From: Eretmocerus hayati | Taxonomy: Eukaryota; Arthropoda; Insecta; Hymenoptera; Aphelinidae | Reading direction: 5' to 3' | Assembly: GCA_029851415.1 (NCBI GenBank) | Contig: CM056742.1 | Span: 99,058,976-99,122,975 of the forward strand | Length of the DNA: 64,000 nt | Shown: positions 23,689 to 35,242 of the stretch, piece after piece | Layout: each line of letters begins with the position of its first letter | Numbering within the stretch: position 1 is the stretch's first letter | Position numbers and translations under genes: made by a program | The notes under the pieces: generated by a model | Seen by the model: only the letters and a program-made list of their open reading frames with translations | Database searches by the model: none | Told to the model about the DNA's origin: nothing

Positions 23689-24393
23689 TTATCAAAACCG
23701 TAGAAAATCACGCATGCCCAGGAGAACTCGAAAACTGCGATAAAAAGTGATTGTAGGACTGTATTTCTGCCGTTCTCGCTCCGTTCTAACCCTTGAATTC
23801 AACTAAAACTAACCGCTCCGCGCGTTGAAAGTTTCCTAAGACCATCCCAATCAATGTTATTCAGCTCGGTTTGCTTCATTCTACTTGGATTGCAAGTGCT
23901 TGCCAAGTAAAGCTGACGAATTTTGTCGAAAAACGTCTCAAAACTGCGAAAAAATCGTAAATGTACGTCAAAAATGGGCACTATGTAGGCTACCTCTGAA
24001 AATCTGAAAAAGAATTTTATTGATCTAGTTTTATCTTGAAACTGAAATATCCGCAAGTGCGCGCAGGGTCCAGAAAAGTCGGGAAATAAGTGTCAGCCTA
24101 ATAAAGATATACTGACAATGCTAACATTTTTACTTGTGGCTCTGAACAGGGAACCCATTTGACGGAGTCACTCCGGATTCTCCGTATTCTAGGTGGTACG
24201 AGACTGAAGAAAAGCTGGTGAGATTTGGTGACCAGCTCTTCGTGGGTCCCGCTTGTGAGTCAGAATACCTTATCGTGGTACTCCTGAAGTATGTGACTCC
24301 TCTTGGAATGTCTTGGCTTCTGAATTCTACTTCACATAGGCCAGTAAGTAGGGAATCATAAGGTACCGGTTTTTGAAAAGAATAGTAGTACAT
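23689..24393. other. Intergenic sequence with one MITE arm
   Basis: About 24087-24270 matches an arm and half-core of the 10.8-kb MITE family (GATATACTGACAATGCTAAC, then CATTTGACGGAGTCACTC). The rest holds nothing I recognise. Confidence 0.5.
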
Positions 24394-24861
24394 ATTTTGG
24401 TATGAATGTGAGATGTTTGGCTGTACAGGGCAATGCCTTCAACATACCAGTTTATGTACTGGTTTCCACACATACTCAACTAAATGTATTATATTTTTGA
24501 GCATGTGTACCTTCGAGCTTCGTTTAAATACGAAGTTGCATCGAAGGATTTTGATGGAAAGATTTGAGATGGTGGAGTAACAAAGATAGAAATTTGGCAA
24601 AGTTTGAAAAAATGATTTTAAACGCGGATAGCGTTTCGTCTCCCGATATGACTCTCCACGGGCAGAGTACACGCACACTATCGGGCTCTGCCCGACGCTG
24701 ATGTTAGTTGCATCGGAGCGTCTTTGTATATGAATCGCACTCCAATTTGTGCGCTTGCGAATTTGACGATTTGAGGAATTTTAGATGTATTTGCCGTGTT
24801 TCTCGATGACAATTCCACACATCTCGGCAGGTTCCGTCCCACTGCGATCGGACATTGAACT

Positions 24862-24912
<51 letters not shown>

Positions 24913-25380
24913 TCTGGCGGCAGATTCACATTTTGGTATGAATGTGAGATGTTTGACTGTACAGAGCAATGCCTTTAACATACCAGTTTATGTTCTGGTT
25001 TTCACACATACTCAACTAAATGTATTATATTTTTGAGCATGTGTACCTTCGAGATCCGTTTGAATACGAAGTTGCATCGAACGATTTTGATGGAAAGATT
25101 TGAGATGGTGGAGTAACAAAGATAGAAATTTGGCAAAGTTTGAAAAAATGATTTTAAACGCGGATAGCGTTTTGTCTCCCGATAGTGCGGCGTTTGAATC
25201 ACTTTAGGGGAAGAGTACACACACACTATCGGGCTCTACCCGACGCTGATGTTAGTCGCATCGGAGCGTCCTTATATATGAATCGCACTTCAATTTGTGC
25301 GCTTGCGAATTTGACGATTTGAGGAATTTTAGATGGATTTGCCGTGTTAGTCGACGACAATTTCACACATCTCGGCAGTT
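24394..25380. repeat. Tandem duplication, 536-bp period
   Basis: Copy A starts at ATTTTGGTATGAATGTGAG (24394) and copy B at the same phrase (24930). About 450 bp are shared, down to CACACATCTCGGCAG. Copy A additionally carries the (AT)n tract. Each copy contains an ACTATCGGGCTCT hairpin-like segment. Substitutions and a short replaced segment near 25180-25205 separate the copies. Confidence 0.85.
24866..24910. repeat. (AT)n microsatellite
   Basis: A pure AT dinucleotide run of 45 bp lies at the end of copy A of the duplication. Confidence 0.97.
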
Positions 25381-25383
25381 GAC

Positions 25384-27665
25384 GTGATCAGATGAAACTA
25401 ACACGTATTGGTTACCTTCACGGACCAAGGGACGATGTTCAGATCAGAGGAAATCCAACGATTTGATTCCGTGAAGATGTGTTAGTGTAAAATGTTGTAT
25501 CATGACATATACTTATGAGTTACGACGAACTTACATCTACAGTAGCTCGACAACATACATTTGTAATCAGTCGTACTCAGAGATGGAAGTCTCGATCTCT
25601 ATGTGAGCCAAACCATCATAGTTGCATCTAGTACACAATCCACCCGATTCTCCCCATACACCGACAATTCATCTCAAATATGTTTAAGAATGCTGAAGAT
25701 GAGCATCCATTATCGAGTCGGTTTCATGAGTCTGGTGAGAAATCCTGAAGGTTTGGAACAAAACTGACCGCGTATTTGGTTTCTACGTCAAGAAAAAAAA
25801 CATCAAGAACACATGTTCACATATTGGAAAGGACCCAATTCAAAATTCGCATTTTTGAAGGCCATCGAAGGAAGCACGGATTCACGGATTTGATACCTTG
25901 GGTTTTTCCATTTTCTGCACCAGTCATAGTTCAGCTGTAATTGCATCAAATCGACTTTGGTAAGAGATCATTTCGAAGGAAATTACACCAGCTATCGATT
26001 GAAGATACTTTCAGGAGCGTAGATCAACGCGCATGCGCAGGAGAGGATAGTTTATGAAAAAAAATTTGCTTTGAAATTGATTTTTGACGTTTTTGACCAC
26101 TTTCCACCACCAAAACTGATATATTTCAAAGTGGTTTCCGACGCATAATGAGCCAACAAATACGATGGAATGGTTCACTAACGTCTTAATTACGGATAAC
26201 AAGGTTAAAAATTAATTTTCATTTTTTAACAATATTTTTCGGGGCTTGAATCAAAAGTTGTCGAGATGAAACCACTCTTCTTCGAATTGTTAATGTTCCA
26301 AGAGTATGTCAAGGAATTTCAGAACGTTCATCGAGATGCGTCAGCATTCGATTCAATACAAGAAACATCGTTTTTTAGCGTTTTTCAGGGGGTTTCCAGG
26401 CTACCCTAAAACATAGGGGCGACTTTGGGACCTAAAAACTATTGCTTTCCTCATAGTTCGGGGTTTGAAACTGGAAGAAATTGCTTCTGGGGCCATACCT
26501 GACAAGGGCCGATTCACCATGTTTACCCGCCTAGTCCCTTTGTTGCAACTGGTAAATGTAATTCGTCGCAATCATTGATATTCTTAATATTATAAGTGAT
26601 TTCTGTACATGTTCCATTCTTGGGGATCAAGTTATTGAGAGGATGAGTTTCTACAAAGGGTGGAAAATGATTTGATTTTTTAGGAATTCTGAAACCGTGG
26701 TATTTTGGATTTGCTCGAAAATTACCTGGGAATCTTAAAAATCAAGATTAATGGGATAAAGAGAGTTATTTTCCAATCTTTTGTTGTTGTGGAAAATGTC
26801 TCTCTTCGTTGATCAGGTACATTGAAAGTTTTCCGAGAATTTCCGAATAAAAACTTCTTTGATTCAAATTCGAAATGAGTTTTTATTAGTTAAGCCACAA
26901 AATCCTTGACTTATGTTGTTGTGTACATCGTGGCAGTAGTTCGATTATTGGGAAGTGTTTCTTGTGGAGGTGTGACTTCACGTCACAGGGGTCGAGAGAG
27001 ACATGATCAGATGAAACTGACACGTATTGGTTACCTTCACGGACCAAGAGACGATGTTCCGCTCAGAGGAAATCCAACTATTTGATTCCGCGAAGTTATG
27101 TCAGTGTGAAGTGTTGTTTCATGGGATATCTTTATGATCTACGATCAAGTTACATCAACAGTAGCTCGGCAACATTCATTCGCACTCTGTCGGGCTCAGA
27201 GATGAGAAACTCAACCTCCTTATGAGTTAAGGCATCGGACGATGTTGCAACTCGTGAATGTAATCGGTCGCAGTCATGAATATCGTTAGAATTATGAGTG
27301 ACTCCTTTCTATGTTCCATTTTTGGGGATCATGTGATTGGGGGATGAGTTCATATGATCGATGGAGAATGATTCGATTTTCTGAAGAAATTTGGAATAAT
27401 AGTATTTCGGAATTCCTCGGAAATTACCTGTGAATCTTAAGAACTAAAATTAATGGGATAAGGAGAGTTTTTCCCTAATCTTTTGTTGTTGTGGGGAATT
27501 TCTCTTCCCGTTGTTCAAGTACATTAAAAGTTATCCGAGAATTTCCAAATATAAGCTTCTTTGATGGAATTTGACATGGATTTTTATGAGTTGGGATATC
27601 TCATCTTCAATTCATGTTGTTGTCTATACCGTGTCAGTAGTTTGATAATAGGGAACACGCATGTG
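25384..27665. repeat. Second tandem duplication, one unit interrupted
   Basis: Unit 1 is 25384-25616 plus 26542-26990; unit 2 is 27001-27665. Both begin GATCAGATGAAACT.ACACGTATTGG and share TTTTGTTGTTGTGG and GTTCCATT.TTGGGGATCA. Unit 1 is split by the 0.92-kb foldback arm at 25617-26541, whereas unit 2 shows the uninterrupted order. Confidence 0.8.
25617..26541 (+). mobile_element. Single arm of the 11.7-kb foldback family
   Basis: This is collinear with 12829-13751, from CATAGTTG.ATCT.GTACAC to the terminal CCGCCTAGTCCCTTT, with scattered substitutions and almost the same length. The left arm and centre are absent, so it is a half element or a recombination product. Confidence 0.85.
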
Positions 27666-27863
27666 TCAGATTAAAATGTTCTAGCTTATGCAGTCGATAG
27701 TCGATATGAAAAGAATAACTTCTGTGGAAACAGAATATTTTTAAACGCTATGAATTTTTTTCTGAGAGTCGATTGAAATTGGGAATGATCCGGACGCCCG
27801 TTCAAATCGATGTCACGTGATTGCTGTCTGCCGCCGAGCCGACTGTCAGCAATCCAACCACGT
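27666..27863. other. Short intergenic segment
   Basis: Nothing recognisable. Confidence 0.35.
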
Positions 27864-28729
27864 ACGTCAACCTGTACCGCGACCAAAATGCGACAATTGT
27901 TTTTGGTAGGACTCTAACTTCTCTAATTGTATAGAAAATTTCAGAATTTGCTTATTTTGCCTTTTCGAGAAAATCGACTTTGAAGTCGCTAAAATATGCC
28001 CGTCTTCCAGAGGCCACAGCTCTTCGAATATTGAGCCTAGACTAACGTATCTGGGCTCAAATCGAAGCTCTGAATTTGCCAAAATTGTTTTCGGCGTCAA
28101 ACAGACCACACAATGAGCGAAAGAGATAAAATACATGGTCAAAGGTTTTCGCGTGTACTGGGTATACCTATATATACGGCAATACGGCGCGCGGAGGGGG
28201 CAACTGATCTCGAGCAGACGACAACACTGCTTTTGCGGGCTGGGATCGCCCGGATCGACGTTTGACGGGATGACTTGGGGAATACCTGCATCGGAACCTT
28301 CTACGAGGCCAGCAGAGCAGATCTAACCCTTTGCAGACGTAAAGCGGGAGCTAGAAACCTATGCATGCATCGAGATCATCGCGAGACTTGTCTTCCCGCG
28401 CTGGCACCGCCCGTCCGCCATCTCACCATATATATAGGTATACTGTGACCACGTGTAACTTATAATCGACGGTATCATCCTTCGCGATAATCTTTCTGAA
28501 GATTTAATACCTAAAACCATTTTGGCAAATTCAGAGCTTCAATTTGAGCCCAGGTACGTTGATCTAGGCTCAATATTCGAAGAGCTGTGGCCTCTGGAAG
28601 ACGGGCATATTTTGACGACTTCAAAGTCGATTTTCTCGAAAAGGCAAAATCTGAAATTTTATATACAATTAGACAAGTTAGAGTTCTACCAAAAACAATT
28701 GTCACATTTTGCGCGGTACAGGTTGACGT
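27864..28729. mobile_element. Inverted-repeat element, 220-230-bp arms
   Basis: The left arm (27864-28094) is the reverse complement of the right arm (28510-28729), with outer ends ACGTCAACCTGTACCGCG and its complement. Shared words include ATATGCCCGTCTTCCAGAGG. The spacer carries a further inverted pair. The right end touches the element starting at 28730 with no gap. Confidence 0.8.
28160..28446. repeat. Inner inverted repeat inside the 27.9-kb element
   Basis: GTATACCTATATATAC near 28160 is mirrored by TATATATAGGTATAC ending near 28443. The sequence between is GC-rich and non-coding. It may be a nested MITE or the original internal part of the host element. Confidence 0.55.
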
Positions 28730-28777
28730 ATGGTGTAAAGGAGATATGGTGTGCTCACGCGCAGCGTGAGCTCTCGG

Positions 28778-28884
28778 CCAATCAGTTTTTGATCCCAGCC
28801 GAGCGCTCGACCAATCAGAGTTCGAGCGGGAATCGGCAGAGTTTAAAAGATATCTCGGGCAGGGTTTGACTCTTGGCTTCAGTT
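28778..28884 (+). promoter_or_regulatory. Promoter-like CCAAT/CCAAT/TATA/Inr cluster
   Basis: Two CCAATCAG boxes (28778 and 28811) are followed by TTTAAAAG at 28842 and TCAGTT, a good match to the arthropod initiator, at 28879. Order and strand are consistent with a Pol II promoter, although TATA-to-Inr spacing is a little long. No recognisable coding sequence follows, so its product is unknown. Confidence 0.3.
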
Positions 28885-29236
28885 TTTGCAGTTCACACTT
28901 ATTTTCACGCCGTTGAGTCGTATTTTATGCATTTTGAGCTACATTGTCGGGAGCTTTGATAGCAACAAGAATTTACCGTTTGTTTACAACATTCTTAAGT
29001 CTGGGAAGCAATTTCAACGCAAGCAATGTTTTGGAAAACTCATATATTCTAAGAAAAATGCCCCACAGTTGAAAAATGTGACTGTTTCACTAACTAATCT
29101 TCTTCAATAGAAGGTTCTCTCTGTTAACACTTTATACTGAGAAGTGCCGTTGTGCTCTGATGAAATTCGAGGTAAGAATTGGACATATTACTTCGAATAA
29201 AAAACACTCCATTGCATATATCTTCCTATAAATTGG

Positions 29237-29282
29237 ATAGTGATGATACCAATAACCTATAGGTTATTGGTATCATCACTAT
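29237..29282. repeat. Perfect 46-bp palindrome
   Basis: Each half is 23 bp with no spacer (centre CCTA/TAGG between 29259 and 29260). The left half begins ATAGTGATGATACC. Confidence 0.95.
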
Positions 29283-30414
29283 ATATTCTATAGAAATCTT
29301 TAAAATTTATCTTACAAAGAGTGAAATGTTACAAAAACAACTCGAGACGGGGAAGGGGGGGAGATGTATTCAAGTGAATTTTTTTTTTCTTAAATCGTCT
29401 ATGTTTTAGAGCTTGATCAGCAATTTAGTATTTTTGTATTATCCTGATCCTTCATTTGGGCAATCAATTTTTCTATTCGTCTCTTCTCAATTATTAAATT
29501 CATTCATTGGGTCACCTTATTCATTCATTCATTCAAACATAAACTCTCTCATCCAGTTTCAAATTACGAACACGGCGGGCCTGAACCAGCTTTTGGTGGG
29601 ACAAAAAAATCACCTCCGAAATTCCGATGCAGTCTTGAAGTTCATATCAAATTCAGTCTATTAAAAAACTCTGGTCGTAATTTTCCGATCGGTTTTCAAA
29701 AAAATGCGATTTTGTACATGAAATCGAGAATTTTTGGTTTGAAGAAAACGTATGTTTCTAGATTATGTAAATGCTATATGGATTTTTTTTGATTTCATGC
29801 ATTTTGGACGTTTTTTTATTCAGTGCTTCAGTGTTTCCAAGTCAGCTTTTCGAAAAGATTAGATGTCCAATTACAGCTGACAAACTAACCTTTGAATCCC
29901 AAAATAGCCATGAAATGTAGATCAAATCTCCTATATTATAAACTTTAGAACCCTGCATTATATAGAAGCCGTAAATTCTCGATTAGATGTAAAAAACGCA
30001 TTCATGTGAAAACCGGTCGAAAAATCACGACAGAATTTCTTTATAGGCTGCAAAGTTTGATATTATGTTTTGCAAAACTACATTAGAATTTTTTAGGTGA
30101 ATTTTGTGTTTGCAATAAAAATTGGCTCAGGCCCATCGTGCCAAGCCGACAGCTTAATTTTATTGTCAAAATGTTGTTTCGAAAAGTTATCACTTCATCT
30201 CTCTGAAACTTACAGTAGAAAAGTAATTTCGACGAAAGATTAGCAAAATATTTCCAAATTTTATATGCAAAATTTTTTTATTCGTCGAATATTTACTGCG
30301 CGGATCAACTTTGTTTCGCGTGAAATCATTACTCCAATGTGAAACACTTATTTGCTGAATGTATTATTATGTTTACGAAGGAAGTCGAAAGAAAAGAAGA
30401 AAAAAAAATTTTGA

Positions 30415-30487
30415 ATCTGATCGGATTTGAACTCGGATCATCGGATTATGAAGCAAAAATGCTGACCACAAAGCCATGAGCGGCCTC
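30415..30487 (-). repeat. tRNA-Met-like Pol III segment
   Basis: Read on the minus strand, TGGCTTTGTGGTCAGCA fits an A box, TTCATAATCCGA resembles the anticodon region of initiator or elongator tRNA-Met (CAU), and GAGTTCAAATCC is a B box. A T-rich terminator follows within 20 nt. Stems are imperfect, so a SINE head or tRNA pseudogene is likelier than a working tRNA. Confidence 0.55.
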
Positions 30488-30789
30488 ATCAACTGTTTTC
30501 ATAAATGTTGTATATAAATCGCAGCCCCCAAATGGGGGCTTGAGATTTCATTGATTCCAAGTTCTACTAGAGTCCCTAATATTTTGTGGAGGAATACTAC
30601 TAATTAGCACCACATGTTGATGCCTGAGTACTACAAGATATAAATTTATCGCGTGAAATGTCAGGCGAGATGCGGCTGTCTCATATCGGCTGCTACAGTA
30701 AACAGACAATATGGCTGACGGTGGGGTCGGCGCAGAAGGAGACGAAAACGCGTCCTCCGTATGAGCACACCATATCTCCTTTACACCAT

Positions 30790-31690
30790 GGGTTGATGCA
30801 CGTAATCCAGCCGGGTTTGTTCGTCATCTAGTTAGGGTCCCTAGATAGTTTAGTTCTGTTACGTACTAAATCTAGGGAAATAGTACGTATTCGATATTTG
30901 AATTGAAGAATGAATAAGAATGAGTTTAGCTCGAATGATCCATTTTTAAACAATGATTTTATGTTTGAATTTACCTTTTGGTTTGCCGACGCGAGTAGGG
31001 AGAAGGGTGAATGACGTATACACAGAGTAATGAATAAACTATTTGAGCTATATTGTTCAGAATGATCAAGACTCGAGAAATAGATGAAGCGTGAAGCGCT
31101 TTGACAAAATGATGTGATCTAGCCGAAGGCCAGTGTAGCTCTGATGGTGGGCCGCTTTGCTCGTCGATGCGGCGGTGGCGTGGGCGTCGGGCCCTTCCAA
31201 TGGGCCTTGTTGCTGTCTCTCTCGCGCTCGTGGCTGCTTGGCTAGCGAGAGCGTCGAGCGATGTTTGAAAGGCGAATCTTCATAGGTTTCAAAAAGGGGT
31301 GGCTTGTATTCAATTATTCTTAACTAATTACGCTGCCAGCTATTGTGACCATTTATATACGGTGATTTGAATCGGGCGCGGGTCTTATACCATATTCGTC
31401 AGTTATCTACTTTATCAACATATCACCTCGTTACACTTCCACCCTTATGAAAAAAAATTGTTTACAATTTTTTCAGCAAACATACTATATAATATATCTC
31501 ATATGAACGACCTGAGCTAATTAATCTCTCGTTTCATAATTTTTCTTCGATCCCAAATCATATCATAAATTACTATTGATCTCTCGTCGCAACAATATCA
31601 TTAATTACAACTATCATATACGTTCTTTTTATTTTCTCTTCAAATTGAATTCACAAAACATGATCGTTTTTGCTGAATAGTGTGAAAAAT
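30790..31690. other. Intergenic sequence with GC-rich patch
   Basis: A GC-rich stretch at about 31130-31260 (GGCGGTGGCGTGGGCGTCGG region) stands out. The segment from TGTTACG (30858) to CGTTACA (31434) superficially resembles a solo LTR, but the ends do not pair well and I find no target duplication. Confidence 0.3.
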
Positions 31691-33440
31691 TATCCCAATC
31701 TCGACAAAATGAGAATGTTCAAATTACTTGAATAATTCTGAAACGCGCAGAAATTCGTCTGGTTTTCGTGGAAACTTTGAATGGCGAACAGAACTTCAAA
31801 ATGATATTATCAGGAGCATTTTACGAATTTTCACAAAAGGGCCTCAAATTTTACTGTTAATTTTTTACAAAAATTGTATTCAGAATTTCGCAAGTTTGAA
31901 ACTGCATTTTCCAGTTTATTTTATGAATATTCCAATGATTTCATAGAATAATATGAAATTGAAAGAATTAATAAGATATGGGTAGTTGCAAGTATCTGAA
32001 TTTTCATTCGTTCAAGTTGAAGTTCGATGAATATATTAACTCATTTTCGATTATATTACAGCTCTAAATCTCATTCTCCAAATCATACAGAATTTTCGTT
32101 CAGTTCTAATGCATGAATATATATATCGATTTATTCTATCTCGCACAATAATTCTATCTCCAATTTTGACTAAAGCACTTTTGTATCTCACTCATTCTTC
32201 CTCAACATAGATCTTCTAAAGTGTATCGACTGGATTTAGAAAATATGTTAAATGAATCTGTCAAGCAACCAAGAAATCTACTAGATCGAGATATTACAGC
32301 AAACGGAAAATCAATTCGGAACGACGATTTTCAGAAAAAGATAATGGAAGAGCAAAATTACTATATTCAATAAGTACGAGATCCTGATCAGCAATCATTC
32401 TAGTTTGAAGAATTATAACTTTGTCGATCTGTATCGTTACTGAAAATGGAATCTTGTCATTTAACCTCCTGTAATTTTACGCGAACTAAAAACTGTTCCG
32501 ATAAATCTACGTGGCAACGTCAGTTTCATCAAATGCTGAGAATGCAGATTATTTATTTCTCTTTTACCGTAATAAATGCGGACGTGATTTTCCTACTCGT
32601 GATTCAAAAATCATGTTCAAGGTACTATTCGATGCTCAGAATCTCTGAGTTTAGGGACGATTGAACTATTTACTTTGATTTAAAAGATGAAAGAACTGCT
32701 GCCTATTATATGTAAATTTTCAATTTCAACTGGTATACTCTAATTGACTCATGATTCCCTAGATACTTCAGAATTTTACCGAAATTCTAATTTCGACGAT
32801 GAAAAACGACAACTTTAATTGCACAGATCTAAAACAGCAACTTCAAGAATTCATTCTATTTGATTTCTATGCTCCAAAAATTGGGTGTGATTTTCTATCC
32901 GCAATTTCAATTGGTTGTGTTCAAAATACCATTCAAATCGTAAAATCTTTGAAGCAAATGAACCTATTTTTCTGGTTATATCATAAAACGAATACGATAA
33001 TTTCAACTGAGATAAGAAATTTCAATTTCAAATGCTGTACTCGATGTAGTCTGATTTTTAGAACTCAAATAATATCTCAAATTCGACAATGAATAGCGAC
33101 AACTCCACTCATACAACAAAAATCAGCAACAAATCATTCATACCATTTCATTACTTCAGATCTTCTTCGTATTATTGCTGCAAAATATTTCTCACTCATA
33201 GATCCTTACAATCTAAGAATCTCATTCTTGATTTGAATTTTCGACCAAAAATTCATTTGAATAAACGAGATGTGATCGAATTTGTTTGAATAAAAAATAC
33301 GAATGCTGCAAAGAGCAAAATTGAGCAGACGACTTTTTGAAATATGCCATACGGAAGGTCATCAGCAATTTTAGACGTGTCCCAAAATACACGAATCCGT
33401 GTAAAATATGCTGTAAGATCAACTATTTGTGGTTCATTCA
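31691..33440. repeat. Decayed AT-rich repeat, period about 305 bp
   Basis: TTTCAATTTCAA..GGTATACTC-type phrases recur at about 32718 and 33024, each followed by a GACAACT..A segment ~90 nt on. Further weaker copies may extend left. Short open frames across it have no recognisable domain. Confidence 0.4.
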
Positions 33441-34835
33441 TGCTTCTAAAAGTTAAAATTCTATACCAATACCGAAAATTTTTCCGAAAATAAACTATGG
33501 AAATGTTTCAAAATTTTACTGCATATTATGGCAATGTTATAATGTAACTTCCTGAATTTATCTTGTCGAATAGGCTGAAATGATATCGTTGTTCAATCTG
33601 AAACTATACGTCGAATAGTCGGAACGCGAATATCAAGAAAGACACGAATATATCTTATCAAACCATCATTTGTTTTTCGCTGAAATTCATCACGTGATTT
33701 AAAAGAAGATCCAGGAAACATTCATTAATATCAGTCACTCGCATTCGTCAAATGCTCATACAATCATTCAGTAGCCTAATCAGAACGCATGAGAAATTCG
33801 CGGGTGAGAGCTACACTGTGAACGTGGCCTTATGTATAACATACCATAACGTACTTCATGAAACGCCCCTGAATAGTACAGGCTGAAGCAGACAGTGGCA
33901 GAACACAACACATGTATAATTATGAATCTGGTTTTTCAGCTTCTGTATCAAAATTGGTTCATGACAGCTTTTTGGAGAACAACTTATTCCTAACATTCGT
34001 GATTCTAATCCTATTCTCTTTCCATTGTGTTGTGAAATTTCATTGTGGAATCTCTAATGAACTCAAACCCCATAGAGTGTGTTGTGAGTGGTTTGCTTTG
34101 TTATTGTATGTGCATTTCAAGAATGTCATGTAGCCATCAAGCTATTCATCCATTCATCAAAATTTTAGACTAACTATTTTGTGTTATATGAAAACAGGTT
34201 CTCGAATAATCCAGTGATTCTTGTTTCTGATTGTATATCAACATATTAGCTGTGCTCAAGTACAATTGTAGTGATCATGATGGTGAAAAGCTAATCCAAT
34301 ATAAAAGTGTCTAGTATTCAATACCTAAATAAGTGAATGAATGTTTATATCGGCTGGAGGCTCAAATCTCTAATCAGTTCAAGAAGTAGATAGTGTTTTT
34401 GGTGTAGTTTTGCTAGAAGTGATGTGCTGGCATGTGAGTCATTGCATTTTCAGATAAGTTTCAGAGGTATACTACTTTCTCGGCTTTACCCTATTCAAGT
34501 ATATTATCTCATGCAAGTTGTTAGCGTGTCTTTACTACATTGCTCCTATATGAAATAGTAGTCAAGAAGGATGTTGATGATGTTCTACTACCCATTACCA
34601 GTCCATTTCACTACTTTCTATGTAGAAGTTTGTTTATATTTCAAGAAGTCATATTCAAATCCGACTATTCTGTCACCACATCATTTAGCAAATTCATCAT
34701 ATTATCAAGTCAGTATAATAGCCATCTTATTTCCATTCATCATTTCATGTTTGTCTCATCATTTCTCTCATTCCAGTCCAATCTGTCCCAAGCCTGTTAT
34801 CATATCATCTCATTTCATCATTTCCTGATTATTTT
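33441..34835. other. Intergenic sequence, nothing recognised
   Basis: AT-rich. Near 34600-34830 it becomes CATCAT/TTTCAT-rich, continuing into the repeat cluster that follows. No gene. Confidence 0.35.
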
Positions 34836-34895
34836 GTTCTCACCTTGGTTCATGAAGGTGTCCCGCATTACATTGTGGCATGCTAAAGAGCGAAC
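34836..34895 (+). repeat. Structured repeat unit, copy 1
   Basis: The closing stem is GTTC/GAAC, with an inner hairpin CACCTT-loop-AAGGTG and a second small stem GCAT/ATGC. The sequence differs from the other copies in the loop of the second stem (TACATTGTGG instead of TGCACTGTGG). Confidence 0.7.
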
Positions 34896-34927
34896 TCAAA
34901 TCAGTACCATGTTATCATTTCATCATT

Positions 34928-34989
34928 AGTTCTCACCTTGACTCATGAAGGTGTCCCGCATTGCACTGTGGCATGCTAAAGAGCGAACT
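34928..34989 (+). repeat. Structured repeat unit, copy 2
   Basis: The closing stem is AGTTC/GAACT. The inner hairpins are the same as in copies 3 and 4. Confidence 0.75.
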
Positions 34990-35039
34990 TTCATCATCAT
35001 TTTCATTTTTGTTCTTGTTTTGTCTTGTCATGTTTTGTC

Positions 35040-35105
35040 AAAGCCCTCACCTTGACTCATGAAGGTGTCCCGCATTGCACTGTGGCATGCTAAAGAACGG
35101 GCTTT
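35040..35105 (+). repeat. Structured repeat unit, copy 3
   Basis: The closing stem is AAAGCCC/GGGCTTT (7 bp). The two internal C-G pairs replace T-A pairs of copies 1 and 2, keeping the stem. Confidence 0.75.
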
Positions 35106-35176
35106 CATTCATTCCATTATTCTTTCAAGCATCATCACAATCTCTACCAATTTCACACTGTCAATTTGTCTTTGTC

Positions 35177-35242
35177 GAAGCCCTCACCTTGGCTCATGAA
35201 GGTGTCCCGCATTGCACTGTGGCATGCTAAAGAGCGGGCTTC
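35177..35242 (+). repeat. Structured repeat unit, copy 4
   Basis: The closing stem is GAAGCCC/GGGCTTC (7 bp). Its outermost pair is G-C where copy 3 has A-T. The spacers between the four units differ in length (32, 50 and 71 nt) and are not conserved. Confidence 0.75.

Larger units (their letters stand above)
28730..30789. mobile_element. 2.06-kb element with perfect 28-bp terminal inverted repeats
   Basis: Positions 28730-28757 and 30762-30789 are exact reverse complements (start ATGGTGTAAAGGAGATATGG). The interior carries a promoter-like segment, a 46-bp perfect palindrome and a tRNA-Met-like segment, but no transposase. No convincing target duplication is seen. The superfamily is unassigned. 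Confidence 0.75.

Noticed and set aside
28886..29110. Small gene downstream of the promoter-like cluster
   Set aside because: The frame begins at TTG, has no domain and lies in AT-rich sequence. A non-coding transcript would fit equally well.
30858..31434. Possible solo LTR from TGTTACG to CGTTACA
   Set aside because: The ends are not proper inverted complements and no flanking duplication was found.
34836..35242. CRISPR-like repeat-spacer array
   Set aside because: The context is eukaryotic, there are only four repeats, spacers vary from 32 to 71 nt and no cas gene is present. A structured repeat is a better description.
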